Assembly: GCA_016630955.3 (NCBI GenBank) | Contig: CM049998.1 | Location: 1,302,001-1,366,000, forward strand | From: Didymella arachidicola | Lineage: Eukaryota > Ascomycota > Dothideomycetes > Pleosporales > Didymellaceae | Direction: 5' to 3' | Length of the DNA: 64,000 nucleotides | Shown here: in pieces, positions 55,254 to 64,000 of the stretch | How positions within the stretch are numbered: position 1 is the stretch's first letter | Layout: every line of letters begins with the position of its first letter | Notes under the pieces: model-generated | The model's database searches: none | Told to the model about the DNA's origin: nothing | Seen by the model: only the letters and a program-made list of their open reading frames with translations | Translations under genes and position numbers: made by a program

Positions 55254-56593
55254 ATGAAGTACATTCTTTGCTCCGCGTTGCTCGCCTCCTCAGTGTTCGC
55301 CTCAGTCGTCCCACGCGACAATAAGAAGGTTGACTACAGTGGCTTCAAGCTTCTGCGCTTGGAGAATACTCAGGGCCTCGAGGCCAAAATCGAGGAACTC
55401 TCCGCCCACGTTCTCAACCCCGGAAAGTCCGCTCAACTCGATGTCGTCGTCTCGCCCGATAACGTTGATGCGATAACCTCGCTGGCGGAGAGCAAAGTCA
55501 TCAACGATGACGTTGGCGCTATCCTCGCTGAAGAGGGCGAGATGGGCGTATATGCCGGTAGGCCAGATCTTGTTCGTGTGCATTCACAACGTGCTGACAT
55601 GTGATGACAGTCCCCAGTGAGAGCTGGTTCACAGCATACCACCCGTATGCGGATCACCTGACGTTCCTGACCGATCTCCAGGGCAGCTTCACCGGCAATT
55701 CTGAGATTATTACCTCCGGCTCTTCAGTTCAGGGACGGGTCATTACTGGTATCCACATCTGGGGATCTGGCGGCAAGGGATCGAAGCCTGCAGTGCTCAT
55801 TCACGGCACCGTCCACGCACGCGAGTGGATCACCACCATGACTACAGAGTACTTCGCCTGGCAGCTGCTCACCAAGTACGCCTCGGATGCCAACATCAAG
55901 GCTGTCGTCGACAAGTTCGATTTCTACATCATGCCCATTGTCAACCCTGACGGCTTTGTCTACTCCCAGACAACGGATCGTCTCTGGCGCAAGAACCGCA
56001 AGACCATCAGTGGAAACAGCTGCGTCGGCACCGACATCAACCGCAACTGGCCTTACAAGTGGGAGCTCACAGGCGGTGCTAGCACCAACCCTTGCTCTGA
56101 GACCTACAAAGGACAGGCAGCAGGAGACACACCTGAGAACCGTGGTCTTACCTCCCAGGTTCAGTCGCTGAAGAACTCTCGAGGCATTCGCTTGTATCTT
56201 GATGTTCATTCCTATGGACAGTACATCCTCTGGTAAGCATTTTGACATCATCAGATCACTGATCTGAACTAACACTTTCGCAGGCCCTACGGCTACGACT
56301 GCAGCGCGCGCCCCGAGAACGATGCCGCACACCGCACGTTGGCCACAAACGCCGCATCCGGCATCCGTGCCGTCTCTGGAACCGCCTACACCATTGGCCC
56401 CAGCTGCTCAACTCTGTACGCTACCACTGGTTCATCTACTGACTACACTGATGTCACTGGAAATGCAACCTACTCTTACACTTATGAGCTCCGTGATAAG
56501 GGCACATATGGATTCTCCCTGCCTGCCAACCAGATCCAGCCGACAGTCAGGGAGACATGGGCGGGTGTCCTCAGCATGTTCAGGGCCGCATAA
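55254..56593 (+). CDS. Secreted zinc carboxypeptidase, M14A family
   Basis: A 411-aa preproenzyme in three exons: 55254..55557, 55611..56232 and 56284..56593, introns 51-53 bp. Signal peptide at residues 1-17 (MKYILCSALLASSVFAS). Residues about 20-105 are the inhibitory propeptide (YSGFKLLRLENTQGLEAKIEEL). The catalytic domain has zinc ligands His170 and Glu173 in HAREW and His301 in DVHSYGQ, the substrate-binding NPDGF and DINRNWPYKW, and catalytic Glu377 in YELRDKGTYGF. It cleaves C-terminal residues from peptides outside the cell after propeptide removal. The hydrophobic S1' pocket suggests carboxypeptidase A rather than B specificity, though the pocket residue was not modelled. Start chosen at MKYIL because it opens the signal peptide directly. 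Confidence 0.94.
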
Positions 56594-59500
56594 AGAGACT
56601 AGCGGAAACGGACATGAATCAATCATTACTTTTACTGCAAGATTTTGACGAATTTCAACATATGATCATGACGCCCGTCGCGACGTAACACCGGCTTCCG
56701 GCTTCTGCCATCCCAGCAGGAGGTGGTTACAGTTTTAAGTCACGCAGCTACCGTAAAGACGCACTCAACATCTGGGAGTTCAGTCACGTTTTCATCTTCG
56801 ACAGACAGGCCGTGGGTGCTTGTAAGGTTTCTTTTGCCTTCACCTAACTACCGGAAGTAATGCGTACTGTTCTATGTATCAGTATAATAGCGAGACTACC
56901 TACCTTAATATTTACAAGCCTATAACTATGAAACTTTCTAAGACAGCAGATGCAAAGAAGGAGACTCTTAAAGTAGAAGAGCGGGAGGTTGTTGACGCAA
57001 GAAAGATGTACGAAGTATGCACGAAGTGAGGGCTACACTAGAAGGGTGTACGCACGTCGTCGGCGAGTAACTTTAGCATCAACGCCTCTTCCACACATAC
57101 TGACTGCACTTTGTCACGACGGACTGGACACTAGGCAGGATTCAACCAACAAAAGGTAACAGGAAAATGCGACTAATAAATATCGCAGTCACCCTAAGAA
57201 CTTCTACAATGATGTGGAGACCACCGGTCATACCTGACGCCCTCTGTTGACATTGGTATACATGCAGTGTGCTTGGTGGCCCGTCGGCCGTGACGAGGTG
57301 CGGTAATGGCACTAGGTACCATATACGCCCTTGGTCCGTGTGGTTTGTGGAATGCGTGCGCCTCGTTGAATCAATTACTTTTCATCAAACGGTCCATGTT
57401 CTTCACGGCAGTGACTGATGATCTTCACGAGAACGCAGGAGCAAAGGCACAGCATTGATCGCAAACCAGTCGACTTGATGCCAAATACGGAAACCCGACT
57501 CGCCAAGTCCAAGTCCAACCATGGCTCCCAGGACCACCAATGCGCCAACGACCCAAACTTGCAAACTGCAGGAACATATAAAATGGATGACCCTCCATAG
57601 TCCATTCAAAACAATTCTGAAACCAGCAAAGGTCGTGGGTTGACAACCGACTGTTTTGGGAGACTCAGTCGGTTCAGACAGGTGATGACTTGGAAATCTG
57701 TCATCGACAGCATGTTCTGAGGTCTGAAGTGAGTGGAGAGAGCCTGTAAAGAAGATCGCTCGGAGTTCGCCTCTGAAGCTAATAGTCAAGGGGACTTTTT
57801 TTCAGGAACATGTTTTTTCGTCATCAGCCTAAGCCTCAAAGTTCGTAATCAATCTTTATTTACTATCTGCCTTTACATGTGTGTGTGCCAATCTATCTAG
57901 CCAACAAGTATAGGACAGCAAGCACGTGCAGCGGTCGTTTAAGATAGCCGTCATGATGGTATTCGCATTCGCAGTCGAGACATTGATGCAGGACTTGGAC
58001 GGTCGCGATTTGGACGGTCGCGGTCGATAGGATTGAATGGTAGAAGCTGCATGCAACGGTCGGTGTGTAGTGCAAACGTGGACGAGGAAGGTAGAGAAGC
58101 CTGAAGGTGTGCAAGTGAGAGAAGGAGATCCAAACAGACGCACCGGTACAACACAACGGACTTGCAATGACGGAAAGGCTTGTTGGAAAGAGATTTAGGT
58201 CGTCAAATGTTGAGTAGAAGGCAGTGACCGGTGCGGCAGCGTGGTCAAATCGAAGACATGGTCGAAGTCGATGCCGCTGTAAGGCCAAGCTAGGTCGAGG
58301 CGTGGATGCTTGAAGTATCAGACAAGGTGGGGACAGCGATACTGCGAGAGATGCTTAAGAGAGTTGAGTGTAGAAGAATTAATTAGGTCAGGGAAGGATA
58401 TAAAGACGCTGACCATGTTCTTACTCCCGAAGTCCTATCTCTCGTGTGCAAAGTACGGTGCTACGCGTGGGATCAAGGGCGCAGCCGCAACAAGTGTAGT
58501 GTGGCACTAGTTATCACTCAAAATGGCAATGAACTATCACTGTGGGCCGTTTCTATACGATTACGCAACTAAGAGTCATCATCTAGCATTCCCATATGCT
58601 TGCTCGCAGAGTCCATAACGTGCGGCAATCGTAGAGCAGTTGTTGACGAGCCGGTAAACAAGCGTTCGTATGATCGATATGATGAATCAGTGATGTATAT
58701 TCTGCAGAGGCCACGGTGGCTATATAAAGAAGGAAAAGATCGGAAAAATCACATGATTGATCAGGTCATGTGATCAGGCAGATCACGTGTATCTGGTGAT
58801 GAGAGCACCGTGGAGGCTCTGCGGTGCTCCACTGTACTGGAGAGCGTGCGACAGCAGTTTAGATGTATCAGTCACTACTTTTACTTCTTACTACCTTCGT
58901 AGTGATCCAACACTCGTGGCTTGCCTTGACCTCCTCACACCAGCTATTTAGTCGTGAAATCTCGCTGTTGGAGGTAGACGATCGGTCCAGAACCTGAAGG
59001 CTGAGATTGTACCTCCTTGGGCACATTCCATGGCGCGTTTGAAGAAAGCCTCTTCAATTGGTGGAATGCGAATGAGAACTGGCGGATTGAGGAAAGGGGA
59101 GGGGGATGGTGTGATGATGGGGTAGCGGTGAGCCATACCTAGGTAAGGGATGAGTAGTGCGTCAAATCATTTCAATCTCAACATCAGTAAACAGATAATC
59201 GGTTCAGAACAGAGACTCAATTTCAGATTGCATTAATTGCTGACAACACATAGTGTCGAAGGAGACACTGGCATGCCGCATAAGGACGCCTGGTGCGCGT
59301 ACCGTTTCGCCCAACACAGCAGCACGTCTGGTTCGAATGCAGTTCTATCAACCGAATTTCGAAGCCTATATTTGTGGAGTCCGGCAATGCATCGGCTGTT
59401 CCATGTATTAGTTGCAGCAATCCGCTTCTAGTCCCCCTGCAGCATACATGAGCATCTTCCAAAAAATCTTCACGTTCCAGCCAACACTCCGAAAACAACG

Positions 59501-59620
59501 TTCTGATACTGAGTTTCTGGCTCTGTAAGGAGAACAAAAGCCCGTACGCATGATTTTGTAATAATTACATATAATTTCTATCAACGCGTCACTTCATCGA
59601 AGTGTTCAATACGTTCCATC
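56594..59620. other. Gene-poor spacer of about 3 kb
   Basis: Only short overlapping frames. A minus-strand frame at 57403-57789 has one hydrophobic stretch (VWVVGALVVLGAMVGLGLG) but no supporting structure. A TATATAAA at 58721 with a nearby inverted repeat (CACATGA/TCATGTG, 58750-58772) looks promoter-like but no credible gene follows. No repeats or transposon motifs recognised. Confidence 0.45.
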
Positions 59621-59708
59621 GCATCGGTGGTTTAGTGGTAAAATTAGCCGTTGCCATCCCTCACAGGACAGTCTCGGCTAGCCCCGGGTTCGATTCCCGG
59701 CCGATGCA
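59621..59708 (+). tRNA. tRNA-Gly (GCC) with intron
   Basis: Acceptor stem GCATCGG pairs with CCGATGC plus discriminator A. The D-arm is GTTTAGTGGTAAAAT. The anticodon stem AGCCG/CGGCT encloses the loop TTGCCA...T with anticodon GCC. An intron of about 17 nt sits after position 37. The T-arm is CCGGG-TTCGATT-CCCGG. Removing the intron leaves 71 nt, the normal size for tRNA-Gly. TTTT at 59709-59712 is the polymerase III terminator. Confidence 0.92.
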
Positions 59709-59799
59709 TTTTGCTGCTGCAGAGTCGTTGACGTGGAAGTATTGGTGGTGGTGCTGGTGGACGAAAAAATTTTTGCTTGGTGGATGTAGGTCACGTGAG

Positions 59800-59812
59800 C
59801 CCCCCCCCCCCC
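59800..59812 (+). repeat. Homopolymer C run
   Basis: Thirteen C residues just after the tRNA-Gly gene. Likely length-variable. Confidence 0.8.
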
Positions 59813-59927
59813 GGGCTCTAGAACTCCATGCGGACACTAGCTTCGGCTCCTTCAATCGAGCTAGTGAAATTTTGTTTTTGCCATTGTAAAGACCTTGCAT
59901 TGCTGGTCAAACGTAGTGTTGCAGGTG

Positions 59928-60962
59928 TTATGTGTGCAACGAGTCGGAAACAACACCAATCATCCCGATTTTTGCCGCTACTATCTTCCCGGTAACAAGC
60001 CTCAATATGCTCCCTGTCCCATCAAGACTGACGTTTGTTGGCTTTGCAATGTCGTCCATGGCCCGCTTGCTGTCGAGAAAAGCGTCGTCTTCCCCACCAT
60101 GATCTACCTCGCAAACAAACATGCTAGTATTGAGCTCTTCCACAGCCGTTCTCGCTGAACGCCTCGGCTCTTGATAATGACAAGAGCCAGGAAGATACCT
60201 GCCAAGTCTATCATAGCCACTGGGAACGACAGCCAGTGCCGGTCGATCCTGATGCAATTAATTTCATTAACATGATACCTTTAGCGTCCGTGTCTGTTCC
60301 GTCAGAGTAGTGCGTCCGGACGGTCGTAGCCATCGCACTGCCGACGCCTTCGAAAGTCTTCTTCGCTGCATCATTCGAAGTCATCGGAGCTGTACATCTG
60401 CCGCAGGTGACAGAGTCCTTTCTTACGTGGTGGGAGATGATGGTCGAGAGCATAAGTTTGCCAGTACTCTATGTCTACTTTCCCCAGTTCAGCCTTTGGT
60501 TATCGAAAAAATCAGCAAGGTACAGGGAGATGCCACTCGCTGCAGCTTTACCGAAGCTGTACATGCAATCTCGAAGGTACCTAGGTAAATGCTCGTATCA
60601 TTTGGCCCAGTGTAGATCCTGAAAGGAGTTTTCTTGGTAGCCTGTCAGGTTATGCAGTCTGCTCAGGTACCATTTCGCTGGATGCGGTTCACGATGAGCC
60701 CGTACAAATTTGCTAGACGGTTCGTACTCGACGTAACTCTCGTTCTGACGGACGTCCCGTAGGGGTTGCATGGGACCCGATCGCTGTCGAGCAACCTCTC
60801 TGTCATGATAGGGTTTCCGATATTCTCGGCGTTCGTACTGATACAGCCTGATAGTCGCAAAAAGCGAGCATTACACTGCCTGCCAGTCCTCGCGCTACTC
60901 AGCTTGTCCTTAGCTTTCCTATTTCCCAAACTCGGTCTGCCGCATTGCCGCTGGACAACCAA
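59928..60962 (-). pseudogene. Truncated, degraded second copy of DUF3176-type membrane protein
   Basis: Only the C-terminal half is present and it changes frame several times. Recognisable pieces in order: a Cys-containing stretch and TERLLDS near 60.78-60.86 kb, DCMYSFGKAAASGISLYLAD near 60.53 kb, KTFEGVGSAMATTVRTHYSD near 60.36 kb, CIRIDRHWLSFPVAMIDLAG near 60.2 kb, and the C-terminal LWKSSILAC. The same landmarks occur in the longer copy at 60984-63161 (TEKLLSS, FGAMAQAMTAHMRTHG, VRWEWIIFPVAMIAF, LWKSSILAS). It is therefore a partial tandem duplicate lying directly downstream of it on the minus strand. No intact reading frame. Confidence 0.7.
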
Positions 60963-60983
60963 GAGACCTTGCGAGCACCATAC

Positions 60984-63161
60984 CTAGGACTGACGCGCGA
61001 CCAATCTCAGCGTTTCCGACTTTTCCTCAATGCTAATGCTCGTTGACTTGGCCAATTTTATCATCTCTCTCTTGCATGTAGGTCGATCCTGATGCATATC
61101 AACCTCACAGAACAGACTTGCGAGTATAGAGCTCTTCCAAAGCCTCTTGCTATCATTTCCCCAATTGTCAACAACAACCAAAAGAAAGAAGATGCCTGTA
61201 AACGCTATCATAGCGACTGGAAATATGATCCATTCCCAGCGCACGTAGACACAGGTGGTTTTTACCCACATATCACCTTTCGCGAACCCAGACAAGCCTT
61301 CTCCGCCATGCGTTCGCATATGGGCTGTCATTGCTTGCGCCATAGCCCCGAAAGCTTTATCGACGCTCTGGAACGAGGTATTTCCCCAGACAGAGATGTT
61401 CATGCTCCCTTTCATCTCTTGTGCCTGCCACAAAGACCGCAGATACACGCTAGTACAATGTATGAGAATCCCGGGGTCCTTAAATCCTGGTCCTAGAACA
61501 TCAATTCCAATTGCTCTCGTATCCCAAATACAGTGCGGTACCCAATAAACTACAAGCAGTCTGCTGGGTAATACCAGCGTAAGCTCGTCCGTTGTATGTA
61601 ACCATCTTCGTCGATCTCGCTTCTTATGACTTTGTAATGCTTCATCAGCCCCGGTGCAGGATCTTCCAAACCGGTGCAATCAGTGGGCAAGCCGCTCCGT
61701 AAGGTTTGATTTGTCGCCAAAGCATATCTGTAGAACGCCTGTCCGGGTACTTCTTCGTCCAGGTAGTTGTAGGTTTCCTTTGCTGAATTTGTGATGGTCC
61801 CTGAAAAGGAAATGTCCAGTGGAATGCTGCTGAGTAACTTTTCCGTGAGAATTGTATTTCGGATCTCCGCATGGTACGTGTTGACCCTTGGGAACAGCGA
61901 GCAGTTCATTGCAGTGACATCGTTGCTCTTGAGATGAGAAAGTTACGGTCTCTAGTGGCCAATCTGTTCTGTCGTATCCGGTAGCGCTTGTAGATGTTGA
62001 CATCAAACCATAACTTTGCGACATATTGAGAAGTCCTGGCAACTGCTTTTCGTATTCACTGCCGCTTCCATGCGCTACGTCCAACACGAACAGTGATTGT
62101 GGATCTCTGAAGGTCTCGTTATAGGTCTGGTTACGCAAGCGGACAAGACTGCTGATGTTCTGGCAGAGATGACTGACTGCCACTGTGGAGTAGGAACCGC
62201 CACCGGGGGAAGGGAGAGTGCAATTACCACTGTCACATCCGCGCACAAATGCGTTCGTATACTCTTCGATAGGTTGCATGAGACCCACGATCATGGCAGC
62301 GACTATCGGTTCATGCACGTTGAATGCTCCGCGGGCGCCCATGATGGCAGCGCCTGTAGCGGAATAATTGTTCGTCCTAGCCACTGCCACAGCAGCAGCA
62401 TCCACGCGCTGAGCACAGTTTCAAAGCGCAAAAGTTGCTGTGAGAAGAACCCGGTCAGTGCTGTCATGATCGTTGCAAGCGCCCCTAGTGCGGCTACAAT
62501 GCTGAAGAGAATTAGCATAAATCAGTAGACAACCACATCCCACCTACTACGGTTTTTTGGGTCCCAGTTTCATGAGCAATAAGAATGAGCCCCAAGGCTC
62601 TCGGCTGGCTGCATCGAAATCTTCTGAATCGTACAAGCGCCGGGCCTTACGGAACCACTGCCATCACAACTGGCTGAGTCCTGCTAAATATCAGACCTGC
62701 CGCCTGCGAACTACGAACTATCACCCACCCTCTGTCAAGACGATACTCGCTCCAGATATCATGAGCAAAGAAGAGAGTGACACAACAGAGTTGATTGTAA
62801 TGAGCTGAGGCCAATCTGGTTGCGGTTTATCTTGATGTGTCAACAGTGTTGCAATCAGACCCCCAAGAGTCAGTACGGATGAGACGAAAGCGCATGCCTC
62901 GGCAGTCCAGCTTCTATTCCACAGCCTCTGTAATGCGCGTCCTGTATCAGTCCATATGTTCGAGCCCCAAGCTACGAAATCGCGAAGCGTAGTAAGGCAT
63001 CCGAATGCCCATTTCTTTGGAGTCTGCTGGCAGGTTCGGGAGATCCTGTCGCTCTTTGTGATAGAATCGGAGTGAGTCGTTGTGCTTGAGGCGGAGTCCG
63101 CCGCAACGACAGTCTCCAGTCTCGTACCGGGTAAGAGGGCTAATGATTCAGGCTGGGCCAT
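60984..63161 (-). pseudogene. Degraded DUF3176-type fungal membrane protein gene
   Basis: A near full-length relic. Exon 1 (63161..62729) gives MAQPESLALL... with the typical helix pair LTLGGLIATLL and INSVVSLSSLLMISGASIVL. After an intron ending GCAG at 62681, the frame reads GLSQL, TGA at 62666-62664, then WQWFRKARRLYDSEDFD and AASREPWGSFLLLM, the family core with a stop inside it. A second intron leads to AALGALATIMTALTGFFSQQ. Frameshifts follow near 62415 and 61940, with another stop (TAG, 61552-61550) and a frame change near 61.5 kb. The C-terminal part (60984-61530) keeps TCVYVRWEWIIFPVAM and LWKSSILAS. Family members are multi-pass membrane proteins of unknown function. The in-frame stop fits a CGA-to-TGA change. 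Confidence 0.75.
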
Positions 63162-64000
63162 TGGATCGATGAGAAACTCAAGGCAATTGCAGAAACGGAC
63201 TGGAGCTCAATGTGACCTCTCCACATCTTATAGATGCATCAGAACTCCGTCCCCAGCCCCCCAATATTGTGCTATAAGTTTTACCCAACAGTATGCAAGG
63301 CTGTACACACCATCCGCTCGCTTCATGATCGAGACTCGTCTGTACCACACATATCTTACACAGAGGCAACCTTTGCCTGCTGCTGACGTGAGATGAAACC
63401 GCCAGGTATGGTTGTGGCGACATCTTTGCAGTCCATGGATTCTTCACTTTTTGGCCAAGTGAAGCACCGCACATTTTGGAGAAGTTTTACATGCTGAGGC
63501 TTGCGTCGCTGCAGCAATACCTATGGTATGTTCGCGCTGCAAATAAGACTGTGTCTAATTCATACTGTCTGTTCACTCGTCCGGCGAGCGAGTAGGCTGA
63601 GGTATAGCATAGCAAGGCTGAGAGTAAAGGGGGCTGGCGGCCAAAACCGTCAGACGCGGGACGAGGAACGCGCTTCGCACTCCGTCATAGCTATAATTAC
63701 TCATCACCAAAACAGGCATCACCAACATGTCAATCTCATGAGATGCGCCTGTGAGGACACTAAAACCCGCAATATATTGTACAATTCCTATTCATCACTT
63801 AGCCGACCCATCATCATGTCGCTGTCCTCCCTCCTCAACCTCATTCCGCTCTCTATTGCCTCTCTCCTCGATTATAAGGTGCTCGCGCACGCGTTTCAAT
63901 AAGTCTATTCGACCGCATTGTTGCCGTTCCATCGTCATCAGATGCCGCTACCCTCTGCCTCAACATCCACCTCTGCTGTATAATTGGTAATATCGCTTTT
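63162..64000. other. Intergenic region to window end
   Basis: A short plus-strand frame starting at 63815 (MSLSSLLNLIPLSIASLLDY, then a possible GTGCTC donor) might be the first exon of a gene continuing past the window, but 20 hydrophobic residues are weak evidence. No other feature. Confidence 0.35.

Overview
The window reads as nuclear chromosomal DNA of a filamentous ascomycete (Pezizomycotina). Most genes are broken by short introns of about 46-75 bp with GTRNGT donors, CTRAY-type branch points and YAG or AAG acceptors. Single-copy ascomycete genes are recognisable: SMC5, a DBF2/SidB-type kinase, fumarase, an Mx-like dynamin, HbrB, GON7, RQT4/TRIP4, a PPIL1 cyclophilin and a Rax1-like RGS protein. 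The intergenic gaps are moderate, and there is one intron-containing tRNA gene at each end. A dothideomycete is my best guess, but that is inference; no species marker is visible. All splice junctions were read by eye and checked for phase.

Layout. 0.25-3.1 kb: a basic/acidic low-complexity gene (-), a DUF2470 membrane protein (+), tRNA-Met (-). 3.1-5.8 kb: gene-poor spacer. 5.8-8.8 kb: a 955-aa protein of unknown function (+). 9.5-13.3 kb: a compact cluster of formaldehyde dehydrogenase-like ADH (+), PPIL1 (-) and RQT4 (+), the last two head-to-head across about 200 bp. 14.2-15.8 kb: a Dal5/Tna1-type MFS transporter. 16.1-17.7 kb: decayed coding sequence. 18.0-18.5 kb: a coiled-coil protein. 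19.6-22.4 kb: a 936-aa conserved-looking protein (-). 23.8-25.3 kb: Rax1-like RGS (-). 25.3-28.2 kb: spacer. 28.2-30.8 kb: two tandem F-box-like paralogues (-). 31.4-32.4 kb: a hypothetical ORF and a six-cysteine secreted peptide.

32.5-50.8 kb is dense housekeeping sequence: HbrB (-) and GON7 (+) sharing a promoter, dynamin (+), fumarase (-), RING E3 (+), DBF2/SidB kinase (+), SMC5 (+). Several act in growth, polarity or genome maintenance (TORC2, KEOPS, septation kinase, SMC5/6), but nothing suggests they form one pathway. 51-57 kb is enriched in predicted secreted or membrane products: a 206-aa secreted protein, a single-pass membrane protein, a nicotinamidase-like hydrolase with a signal peptide and an apparent frameshift, and a secreted M14 carboxypeptidase.

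56.6-64 kb is a gene-poor flank with tRNA-Gly and two tandem broken copies of a DUF3176-type membrane protein, the second keeping only the C-terminal half. I found no CRISPR, no intact transposon, no biosynthetic cluster and no clear new multi-gene system. The most informative irregularities are the decayed genes (DUF3176 pair, the 16.5-kb relic, the frameshifted nicotinamidase), the tandem F-box-like pair and the small secreted proteins.
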